A stretch of DNA of 5,015 bases from Methanosarcinaceae archaeon (lineage in GTDB: Archaea; Halobacteriota; Methanosarcinia; Methanosarcinales; Methanosarcinaceae), in assembly GCA_020793555.1 (NCBI GenBank), contig DQIO01000150.1:1-5015 (forward strand), in the 5' to 3' direction. Of this stretch, positions 1 to 5,015 are shown one piece after another (positions within the stretch are counted from its first letter, which is position 1; every line of letters begins with the position of its first letter). The notes below the pieces were generated by a model. It searched no databases. It saw nothing but the letters and a program-made list of their open reading frames with translations, and was not told where the DNA came from. A program made the translations under genes and the position numbers.

Positions 1-133
1 TTGGAAACGAACACGACAAGAATTATTACAAATTTATTCATTTTCAAAGAAAAAGGACTTATGGAGTAGTCTAACTACATTATGGAAAAAAGGATTTTTT
101 AGGCATAATGTTTCTAAATATTTATCACTTTGA
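1..133 (+). other. possible 3' end of an upstream gene, frame undecided
   Basis: All three + frames are open from the window edge. They stop at 67-69 (TAG), 72-74 (TAA) and 131-133 (TGA). The longest gives 43 residues rich in Lys, Arg and Trp, ending in NVSKYLSL. The shortest ends in KEKGLME just before a possible hairpin and T-run terminator, which would also suit a real gene end. I recognise no family in any frame, and open frames this short can occur by chance. Upstream sequence is needed to choose a frame or to reject all three. Confidence 0.2.
66..100 (+). terminator. possible terminator: small hairpin followed by an A6/T6 dyad
   Basis: GTAGT (66-70) and ACTAC (74-78) can form a 5-bp stem with a 3-base loop. 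Further on, A6 (86-91) and T6 (95-100) form a second dyad that ends in a run of T. T-runs are the core of archaeal intrinsic termination. The stem is weak, and the T-run would lie inside the longest of the three upstream reading frames, so this remains tentative. Confidence 0.25.
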
Positions 134-153
134 CTATATCCTAACGATGTCTA

Positions 154-195
154 AAAACCAAAACCAAAACCAAAACCAAAACCAAAACCAAAACC
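154..195 (+). repeat. (AAAACC)7 perfect hexamer microsatellite
   Basis: Seven uninterrupted AAAACC units fill 154-195, with a further matching A on each side. The complement strand reads GGTTTT. The array lies about 25 bp upstream of the probable TATA box of the DUF2103 gene, outside any supported coding region. Perfect units suggest recent slippage expansion or continuing homogenisation. On the minus strand it produces a fake Gly-Phe repeat peptide. Confidence 0.95.
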
Positions 196-220
196 ACTAT
201 TATTTAATGCATCCATAGCA

Positions 221-249
221 CATATAATGCAACCTTTACAGCAATAGGT
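221..249 (+). promoter_or_regulatory. likely TATA box and weak ribosome site of the DUF2103-marker 12 operon
   Basis: CATATAAT at 221-228 resembles an archaeal TATA box and lies 27-34 bases before the ATG at 256. Transcription would then begin only a few bases before the start codon. AGGT at 246-249 is a weak Shine-Dalgarno match with 6-base spacing. A second AT-rich candidate, AAATATTTAT (116-125), would instead place the AAAACC array in the 5' leader. Confidence 0.4.
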
Positions 250-255
250 AAAAAC

Positions 256-585
256 ATGACAAAAAGTCACTCCACACCTGATAAAATTGGCGGAGCACAC
301 ACAACTATCATTGGTGGACGCCACGGAAAGAAATTGATCGATACTATCCTTGATCATCCGGAAGTCAAGAGAATAATACCATCTGTAATCAACGTAAAAG
401 GAAATGCAGCAGCCGGCGGAGCAATATCAGGAAAGCTCCTGCGTTCGGATATCAGGGGAAATCTCCGTATGATCATTACACATGGAACTGCCGTACAGGA
501 AATACGAGTTATTACTACTGTGGCGGATGATACAGAGGGCGATCGTTTGATGAATGAACTGAATACAATGCTTTTTGATGATTAG
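256..585 (+). CDS. DUF2103 family protein (predicted metal-binding), 109 aa
   Basis: This small cytoplasmic protein has no signal peptide or membrane helix. It matches the DUF2103 pattern as I recall it: an N-terminal GGAHTTIIGG segment (residues 12-21), then HPEVKRIIPSVI (34-45), a basic-aromatic core with a Gly-rich loop (53-59), and a C-terminal HGTAVQEIRVITT (76-88). The family is described as predicted metal-binding, and His5, His15, His23, His34 and His76 are candidate ligands. The biochemical role is unknown. Start: the ATG at 256 has a TATA-like box about 30 bases upstream, and the family motif begins shortly after it. The TAG stop is followed in frame by GAA TAA, so readthrough as pyrrolysine would extend it by only one more codon. 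The next gene starts 15 bases downstream on the same strand, so the two are probably co-transcribed. Family assignment is fairly secure; function is not. Confidence 0.8.
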   Translation: MTKSHSTPDKIGGAHTTIIGGRHGKKLIDTILDHPEVKRIIPSVINVKGNAAAGGAISGKLLRSDIRGNLRMIITHGTAVQEIRVITTVADDTEGDRLMNELNTMLFDD

Positions 586-600
586 GAATAAGTGTGAATA

Positions 601-1572
601 ATGTTTGTAGGAATCGATCACGGGACAACTGCAATGCGTTTTGTTGGCATTGCAGGCGATAGTACAAAAAAATTCGAACTGCTTCGAAGGGAAGCGGCGG
701 CAATGTCTGAGTCCGAGATCATTGATACGATCCTGCAATATTTTGATATTGATAAAAATGAGATAAAACTCATTGCAGTTACGTATTCTATGGGGGATGG
801 GATCACTGTGATCGAAGATGTAAGTTCAGTTGTTGCCAGAGGGGTTAAGAGCATTGAAGGTGCCGGTGAAAAGACAGGCGGCGGCGCACGTGTGTTTGAT
901 GCAATCAAAAATTCAGGATTGCCTGCTGTCCTCATCCCTGGAATCCATGCAGGGAGTAATACTGATCCGCGCATGAATGTTTTTTCACATTCAACCAGTC
1001 CCGAAAAGATCGGTATAGCATATCATGCGCAATGTCATGGATATGACGATTTTGTGGTGTCAGATATCAGTTCAAATACTGTGACTGTTGGAGTTGCAAA
1101 TGGCAAATTGGTCGGCGCGATCGATGCATGCATATTTGCGCCCGGGGTACACCACGGACCGCTTGATCTGCAGGCTATTCGGGATGTTGATGCAGGAATT
1201 TGTACTGCGAATGAGGCTTTTATACATGCAGGAGTTTTAAAGAATACCACGTATGCAGGCAGGAAAGAACTTCTTGAGGGCGCGACAAGAGGTGAAAAAA
1301 GTGCGCTGCTTGCGCTTGATACTATCGCCTTGTTTGCTACAATGGAGATTGTGAGCATCAAGATGTTGCTAAAAGACTATGGTTGCGATGAGAAGATATT
1401 CCTTGCCGGTTCGGTCGGGGAATTCGATTACGTAGTAGACAAGATCAATGCCCACCTTGGTGTAAAATGCCATGTCCTTGGAAAATGGAGTGCTGCAACT
1501 GGATGCGCCGAGATCGCGCGTGATATTGCAGGAGGAGCAAAGGATATTTTGGGAATAAAGTATTGTCCTTGA
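601..1572 (+). CDS. methanogenesis marker 12 family protein (ASKHA-fold, kinase-like), 323 aa
   Basis: The protein resembles the methanogenesis marker 12 family (TIGR03281), found in methane-metabolising archaea, with unproven function. It has the sugar kinase/Hsc70/actin fold signatures: a phosphate-1 loop GIDHGTTAMRF at residues 4-14 (Asp6, Gly8, Thr9-Thr10), a second phosphate-like segment SDISSNTVTVGV at 154-165, and an adenosine-type loop FLAGSVGEF at 267-275. A Gly-rich stretch (KTGGGARVFD, 91-100) and Cys/His residues around 143-147 (AQCHG) lie between them. The fold implies ATP binding and possibly phosphoryl transfer, but no substrate can be named; the family has been loosely likened to butyrate kinases. 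Length is close to what I recall for the family, so it looks intact. Start: the ATG at 601 sits at the edge of the first conserved strand. AGGAAT just upstream overlaps the previous stop, and AAGTGTGA at 590-597 is an alternative ribosome site. It is the second gene of a two-gene operon with DUF2103. Confidence 0.85.
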   Translation: MFVGIDHGTTAMRFVGIAGDSTKKFELLRREAAAMSESEIIDTILQYFDIDKNEIKLIAVTYSMGDGITVIEDVSSVVARGVKSIEGAGEKTGGGARVFDAIKNSGLPAVLIPGIHAGSNTDPRMNVFSHSTSPEKIGIAYHAQCHGYDDFVVSDISSNTVTVGVANGKLVGAIDACIFAPGVHHGPLDLQAIRDVDAGICTANEAFIHAGVLKNTTYAGRKELLEGATRGEKSALLALDTIALFATMEIVSIKMLLKDYGCDEKIFLAGSVGEFDYVVDKINAHLGVKCHVLGKWSAATGCAEIARDIAGGAKDILGIKYCP

Positions 1573-1652
1573 TTATGAAAGCATATGACACAATTTCGTA
1601 TTGATTATTTGGAATAGTATTAAAGTAGATGAAGATTCACAGAAATATGCAC

Positions 1653-1687
1653 ATATTTATACAAAAAAGCGTGATGACGGTTGGAAG
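1653..1687 (+). promoter_or_regulatory. candidate promoter and ribosome site of the sensor kinase
   Basis: TTTATA at 1656-1661, in the context ATATTTATAC, is a good archaeal TATA-box candidate. It would place transcription start near 1683-1687, giving a 10-14 base leader before the ATG at 1697. GGAAG at 1683-1687 could be a Shine-Dalgarno site with 9-base spacing, although it would then lie at the extreme 5' end of the message. Both elements lie within or next to the solitary repeat copy. They also argue against the upstream TTG at 1601 as the start. Confidence 0.35.
1664..1684 (+). repeat. solitary copy of the 20-bp repeat found at the kinase 3' end
   Basis: The 21 bases here match 4581-4601 at 19 positions: the shared core is AAAAAGCGTGAT.ACGGT.GG. 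The next 12 bases, up to the kinase ATG, continue as a weaker match to another unit. The copy therefore abuts the start of the gene whose last codons form the first unit of the downstream array. This degree of match is very unlikely by chance in a 5-kb window. Confidence 0.75.
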
Positions 1688-1696
1688 AGTAAGAGA

Positions 1697-4591
1697 ATGA
1701 AACGTAGACAATATACGGATCTGGTTATTGCAGTGTTCCTTGTACTGCTGGCAGCTTTATCCACGCCTGCGTATGCAGAAGATAACGTTATCAAAATTGG
1801 TGTTCTGGCTTACAGGGGTGAGGAGGAAGCCCTGACAATGTGGACTCCTACAGCGGACTACCTTAACGAACAGGTTCCCGAATACACATTTGTCATAGTT
1901 CCGTTGGATAATGACAACATCGCTCCGGCGGTGGAGCGTGCTGAAGTGGATTTTGTGACAACCAACCCTGGTTCCTATGTGGGGCTGGAATATGAATATG
2001 GGGTAAGCCGTATCGCTACATTGAAGAATCTTAGGCAGGGAAACGACTATGAAGTGTTCGGCGCGGTTATATTCACAAGAGCAGACAGGGGTGACATCAA
2101 CGATCTTAGAGACCTAAAAGGCAAATCCTTCATGGCAGTGCATGAGGATGCATTTGGAGGATGGTGGATAGCATGGAAGGAATTCAAGGATGACGGAATC
2201 GACCCACACCGCGAATTTTCCACACTTAATTTCAGCGGATTCCCGCATGATCTGGTTGTATATTCTGTCAAAGACGGCGAGGTTGATGCAGGAACGGTAC
2301 GTACCGACACACTTGAACGTATGGCGGAGGATGGTTTGATTGAGGTCGATGAATTCAAAATCCTCAACCAGCAGCATGTTGAAGATTTCCCATTCATGCT
2401 CAGTACACGACTTTATCCAGAATGGGCATTCGCAAAGCTCAGGCATTCGCCTGATGAACTTAGTAAAAAGGTTGCTGTGGCTCTTCTCACCATGCCTGCT
2501 GACTCTCAGGCAGCAAAGGCTGCGAAATGTGCAGGCTGGACAATTCCCTTAGATTACAATCCGGTGCATGAGTGTCTAAAGGAACTGCGCGTGGAACCGT
2601 ATGAGGAGTACGGAGAAGTAACACTTGGCGAAGTACTTGGGCAGTACTGGTACGATGCAATTTTAATCATTGCAGCCCTGCTTCTTATGATATTTACCAC
2701 GCGGCGTGTGGTGGGAATAAATAAGAGACTCCAATATGAAATTGCTGAGCGTAAGCGGACGGAAGGGAAATTGAAAAGATCATGGGATTTCGTGCAGACT
2801 ATCATGGATAACATGGCCGACCCCATGTTAGTAATAAATGTTAGTGACTACAAGGTTCAGATGGCAAATGGGGCAGCACGTAAACATCTCAAAGGTAATG
2901 ATCCGGTCAAGATGTCTCTAACATGCTATCAAACAATGCATAACAGGGATACACCATGTGGTGATCAAGATGAGCCATGTCCACTCAAGCAGGTTATTGA
3001 TACTAAGAAACCTGCAAGGGTTATGCATGTGCATCACGATGAGGAAGGAGATGATTTATTTGTCGATATTGTCGTCACCCCAATTTTTGATGAGAATGGT
3101 GAAGTGATACAGATAATTGAATCAAGTCGCGATATCACGGAGATTAAAAAGACTGAAAAAACACTGCGTGAAACCAGTGATTATCTGGAAAAATTGATTG
3201 ATTATACCAATGCCCCGTTTATTGTATGGAATCCGGAATATAAAATTACAAGGGTAAATCACGCTTTTGAGCATCTTACAGGCTATACATCTGACGAGTT
3301 GGTTTACAAAAAACTTGACATGCTTTTCCCTGATTCAAGTATACATGAAACACTGGGTGAGATCGATCGTACTTTAAGTGGCGAACAATGGGAATTGATA
3401 GAAATTCCAATTCTTCACAAAGATGGAACTATCCGTTTGACGTTATGGAATTCTGCGAATCTCTATGGGGAAGATGGCACAACTGTTTTAGCTATTATTG
3501 CTCAGGGTATCGATATTACCGAGCGAAAACAGGCAGAGGAGGAGCTGCTCCTTGAGAGGAACAATCTCATCAATATCTTAGATACTATGGCAGATGGTGC
3601 TTACATCGTAGATCAACAATACAACATCCAATACGTAAATCCTGTACTCAAGAAAGATTTTGGTCAGTTGGATGATCAAAAATGCTATGAATATTTCTAC
3701 GACCGGGAAGATGCCTGTCCGTGGTGCAAGAATCCGGATGTATTGGCAGGAAAAACCGTCCGATGGGAATCGTATTCTTCCAAAACTAACAAGACTTATG
3801 ACCTTGTGGACACACCTTTGAAAAACCCGGACGGCAGTATTTCAAAGTTCGAGATATTCCACGACATCACAGACCGTAAGCGAGCAGAGGAAGCCCTTAA
3901 ACAATACGCAGAGGAACTAAAAAGTTCGAACGAACTCAAAGACCTGTTTACAGATATCCTGCGGCATGACCTTCTAAATCCTGCGGGGATTATTAAGGGA
4001 TTCACTGAGGTATTGCTTAATATGGAAGACGACGAAAAAAAAGTCTACTTACTTGAGAAGATAGAGAAGAATAATGAAAAACTCATCAATATGATACAAA
4101 ACGCAGCTAAATTTGCAAAACTTGAGTCGGTTGATGAACTTGAGTTTGAAACACTGGATATTGATGCGATCTTTAAAATGGTGGTGGAGAATTTCAAACC
4201 CATGCTGGATGAAAAACAGATGTCACTTGATTTTATTACAGATGGGGCATATCCGGCAAATGTAAATCCGATGATCGAAGAGGTTTTTGTAAACATGATT
4301 TCCAATGCTATCAAGTACAGTCCGCAGGAAAGCAGAATTATTGTGGATATACTTGATTCGGATGAGAAATGGAAAGTGACAGTGACAGACTTTGGGAATG
4401 GTATTTCCGATGAGGATAAACCAATGATCTTTACACGATTCAAACGTGTGGATAAAAGTAGTGTGAAAGGGACAGGCCTTGGTCTTGCAATTGTAAAGCG
4501 TATTATTAATTTGCATGGTGGAGAGGTTGGTGTTGAGGATAATCCGTCCGGACAGGGGAGTGTGTTTTGGGTAACGGTTGAAAAAGCGTGA
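1697..4591 (+). CDS. membrane sensor histidine kinase: PhnD-like sensor, 3 PAS, HisKA, HATPase_c
   Basis: Numbering is from the ATG at 1697 (964 aa). A signal peptide spans residues 1-27 (basic start, hydrophobic core, cleavage after AYA). An extracytoplasmic PhnD-like/COG3221 domain follows (about 33-290), with signatures TNPGSYVGLE, GVSRIATLKN, FGGWW and DAGTVRTDTLERMA. It ends in GWTIPLDYNPVHECLKELR, typical of binding domains fused to kinases, including the TtrS type. One membrane helix spans about 319-335, then a short charged linker. PAS1 (about 363-485) carries Cys410, Cys421, Cys428 and His444/446/447. PAS2 (about 492-612) has no Cys. PAS3 (about 617-730) carries Cys663 and a CPWC pair (674, 677). 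HisKA has phospho-acceptor His757 in LRHDLLNP. HATPase_c (about 855-964) has an N-box (Asn866, Asn870), DFGNGI (898-903) and GTGLGL (925-930). All catalytic motifs are intact. No receiver or DNA-binding domain is present and no response regulator lies nearby. An in-frame TTG at 1601 would add 32 residues before the signal peptide and lacks a ribosome site, so I reject it. TGA is followed directly by TAA. Ligand unknown; phosphonate, phosphite, tetrathionate or another small anion are family-based guesses. Confidence 0.93.
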   Translation: MKRRQYTDLVIAVFLVLLAALSTPAYAEDNVIKIGVLAYRGEEEALTMWTPTADYLNEQVPEYTFVIVPLDNDNIAPAVERAEVDFVTTNPGSYVGLEYEYGVSRIATLKNLRQGNDYEVFGAVIFTRADRGDINDLRDLKGKSFMAVHEDAFGGWWIAWKEFKDDGIDPHREFSTLNFSGFPHDLVVYSVKDGEVDAGTVRTDTLERMAEDGLIEVDEFKILNQQHVEDFPFMLSTRLYPEWAFAKLRHSPDELSKKVAVALLTMPADSQAAKAAKCAGWTIPLDYNPVHECLKELRVEPYEEYGEVTLGEVLGQYWYDAILIIAALLLMIFTTRRVVGINKRLQYEIAERKRTEGKLKRSWDFVQTIMDNMADPMLVINVSDYKVQMANGAARKHLKGNDPVKMSLTCYQTMHNRDTPCGDQDEPCPLKQVIDTKKPARVMHVHHDEEGDDLFVDIVVTPIFDENGEVIQIIESSRDITEIKKTEKTLRETSDYLEKLIDYTNAPFIVWNPEYKITRVNHAFEHLTGYTSDELVYKKLDMLFPDSSIHETLGEIDRTLSGEQWELIEIPILHKDGTIRLTLWNSANLYGEDGTTVLAIIAQGIDITERKQAEEELLLERNNLINILDTMADGAYIVDQQYNIQYVNPVLKKDFGQLDDQKCYEYFYDREDACPWCKNPDVLAGKTVRWESYSSKTNKTYDLVDTPLKNPDGSISKFEIFHDITDRKRAEEALKQYAEELKSSNELKDLFTDILRHDLLNPAGIIKGFTEVLLNMEDDEKKVYLLEKIEKNNEKLINMIQNAAKFAKLESVDELEFETLDIDAIFKMVVENFKPMLDEKQMSLDFITDGAYPANVNPMIEEVFVNMISNAIKYSPQESRIIVDILDSDEKWKVTVTDFGNGISDEDKPMIFTRFKRVDKSSVKGTGLGLAIVKRIINLHGGEVGVEDNPSGQGSVFWVTVEKA

Positions 4592-4679
4592 TAACGGTGG
4601 GAAAAGCGTGATAACGGTGGGAAAAGCGTGATAACGGTGGGAAAAGCGTGATTACGGTGGGAAAGGTATGATAGGATGA
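4572..4679 (+). repeat. 20-bp tandem array starting inside the kinase 3' end
   Basis: The consensus unit is TAACGGTGGGAAAAGCGTGA. Unit 1 (4572-4591) is the last 20 bases of the kinase gene including its TGA, and differs from the consensus at two positions. Units 2-4 (4592-4611, 4612-4631, 4632-4651) are identical to each other. Unit 5 (4652-4671) has three or so changes, and a decayed partial unit follows. Every unit ends in TGA followed by TAA, TTA or TAG. Because 20 is not a multiple of 3, the array puts stops in all three frames. The unit contains no palindrome, so a hairpin terminator is not evident. Confidence 0.95.
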
Positions 4680-4769
4680 CTGAACTTAAAGAACGAGTGG
4701 CAGAGCTCAAAAATGAGACTAATTCAGACGGCAGAACTTAAGGAATCATTTAAAAAATATAAGGGTTGA
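4676..4769 (+). pseudogene. possible small broken ORF (coiled-coil-like peptide, two frames)
   Basis: ATG at 4676 opens 21 codons (to 4741) beginning MTELKERVAELKNE, a charged heptad-like start. A second frame from the ATG at 4713 reads MRLIQTAELKESFKKYKG and stops at 4769. Joining the frames near 4713-4720 would give one short Lys/Glu-rich helical protein, as if a small gene or gene remnant had frameshifted. No clear ribosome site is present and the start lies at the edge of the 20-bp array. I recognise no family, and both may be chance frames. Confidence 0.2.
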
Positions 4770-4787
4770 ATGCTGGAGAACATGGGC

Positions 4788-4835
4788 TTTAACTTTAACT
4801 TTAACTTTAACTTTAACTTTAACTCTAACTTTACA
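4788..4835 (+). repeat. (TTTAAC) hexamer array, six perfect units plus two degenerate
   Basis: Six perfect TTTAAC units fill 4788-4823. They are followed by TCTAAC (4824-4829) and TTTACA (4830-4835), so decay occurs only at the 3' side. The repeat is non-coding and lies about 200 bp downstream of the kinase stop. Its unit differs from the AAAACC array near the window start, so the two are not copies of one another. The successive T-tracts could assist transcription termination in an archaeon, but that is inference. Confidence 0.93.
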
Positions 4836-4867
4836 TTTCTCGTAACTATTCAGCCATCCTTAAGACT

Positions 4868-4957
4868 CGTGTCGCGTCAACAATATAATGTCGCTTGACT
4901 AGAAGGGGGCGAGTAGATGCAAAAAACAGCGCGACCACACGCGCGCAGCGCGGCACG
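4868..4957 (+). other. GC-rich foldable segment: closing stem with two internal hairpins
   Basis: CGTGTCGCGT (4868-4877) can pair with GCGCGGCACG (4948-4957) as a 10-bp stem: 8 Watson-Crick pairs and 2 G-U pairs. Inside it, TCGCTT (4891-4896) pairs with AAG and CGA (4903-4905, 4910-4912) around a 4-base G bulge, and GCGCG (4929-4933) pairs with CGCGC (4940-4944) across a 6-base loop. The result would be a three-way junction. The GC-rich blocks stand out in otherwise AT-rich intergenic DNA, as structured RNAs often do in AT-rich archaea. GC-rich sequence pairs promiscuously, no known RNA family is recognised, and only one strand was folded by eye. Confidence 0.25.
4882..4889 (+). promoter_or_regulatory. 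weak TATA-like box
   Basis: AATATAAT resembles an archaeal TATA box and would start transcription near 4908-4914. That is just before ATG 4917, which has AGGGGG (4904-4909) upstream at a plausible ribosome-site spacing. A second AT-rich box, AAATATAAAA (4977-4986), could serve a gene beyond the window. Sequence this AT-rich gives many chance matches. Confidence 0.2.
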
Positions 4958-5015
4958 TTTCAACACCATTAACATGAAATATAAAATTGTTTTCAAGCAG
5001 TATCGTATTTGCCAT
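4917..5015 (+). CDS. possible 5' part of a gene running off the window
   Basis: The frame from ATG 4917 stays open for 33 codons to the window end, starting MQKTARPHARSAARFN and continuing through an internal Met at 4974 (MKYKIVFKQYRICH). A purine-rich AGGGGG lies 7 bases upstream and a TATA-like box about 30 bases upstream. Against it, the first 15 codons are GC-rich and Arg/Ala-heavy, unlike the other genes here, and overlap the foldable segment. No family is recognisable. If a gene is present, the start at 4974 is equally possible. Confidence 0.2.
   Translation, partial: MQKTARPHARSAARFNTINMKYKIVFKQYRICH

Noticed and set aside
151..357. Minus-strand ORF with a Gly-Phe repeat tail
   Set aside because: The repeat peptide is just the AAAACC microsatellite read on the complement strand, and the rest lies antisense to the DUF2103 gene.
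1670..1676. GTGATGA matching a C/D-box RNA box C
   Set aside because: No box D (CTGA) or box C'/D' partner lies at suitable spacing. The motif is part of the dispersed repeat, whose other copies read GTGATAA.
1601..1696. TTG at 1601 as the kinase start (996 aa)
   Set aside because: No ribosome site precedes it, the extra 32 residues are polar and would sit in front of a complete signal peptide, and a TATA-like box and repeat copy lie inside the extension.
4045..4710. Minus-strand 221-aa ORF under the kinase 3' end
   Set aside because: It is antisense to the conserved HisKA/HATPase_c region and its N-terminal part is the 20-bp array read backwards. The composition is Ser/Leu-rich shadow sequence with no recognisable domain.
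4572..4835. CRISPR array
   Set aside because: The 20-bp and 6-bp units are directly abutting with no spacers, and there are no cas genes.
4899..5015. Minus-strand 38-codon ORF entering at the window end (MANTILLENN...)
   Set aside because: It begins exactly at the window edge, crosses the GC-rich foldable block and ends shortly after. No family resemblance or ribosome-site evidence can be seen.

Overview
The window looks like chromosomal DNA of a methane-metabolising archaeon, most plausibly from the Methanosarcinales/ANME-2 group. Three things support this: a gene matching the methanogenesis marker 12 family, archaeal TATA-like boxes, and a multi-PAS histidine kinase with an archaeal-looking H-box. 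Base composition is AT-leaning by eye. No species can be assigned from the sequence alone.

Layout. Bases 1-255 hold the possible tail of an upstream gene in an undecided frame, a possible terminator, a perfect (AAAACC)7 microsatellite and the likely promoter of the first operon. Bases 256-1572 hold two tightly spaced + strand genes: a 109-aa DUF2103 protein (predicted metal binding) and a 323-aa ASKHA-fold protein of the methanogenesis marker 12 family. Bases 1573-1696 are a short intergenic region with a TATA-like box and a solitary degenerate copy of a repeat. Bases 1697-4591 encode a 964-aa membrane sensor histidine kinase: signal peptide, extracytoplasmic PhnD-like binding domain, one membrane helix, three PAS domains (two Cys-rich), HisKA and HATPase_c. 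Bases 4592-5015 have no convincing gene. They carry a tandem 20-bp array that begins inside the last codons of the kinase, a small broken-looking ORF, a (TTTAAC)n hexamer array and a GC-rich segment that can fold into a branched RNA-like structure.

How the parts work together. The first two genes are probably co-transcribed and belong to the poorly characterised methanogenesis-linked core. The kinase appears to have its own promoter and would couple binding of an external small ligand, and possibly redox or metal state at the Cys-rich PAS domains, to histidine phosphorylation. No response regulator is encoded here, so its partner must lie elsewhere.

The most unusual aspect is repeats: three different short tandem arrays in 5 kb, one generated from the kinase's own stop-codon region, with a related single copy just upstream of the same gene. 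I found no complete undescribed system. The repeat architecture and the GC-rich foldable element are the parts that known features do not explain.
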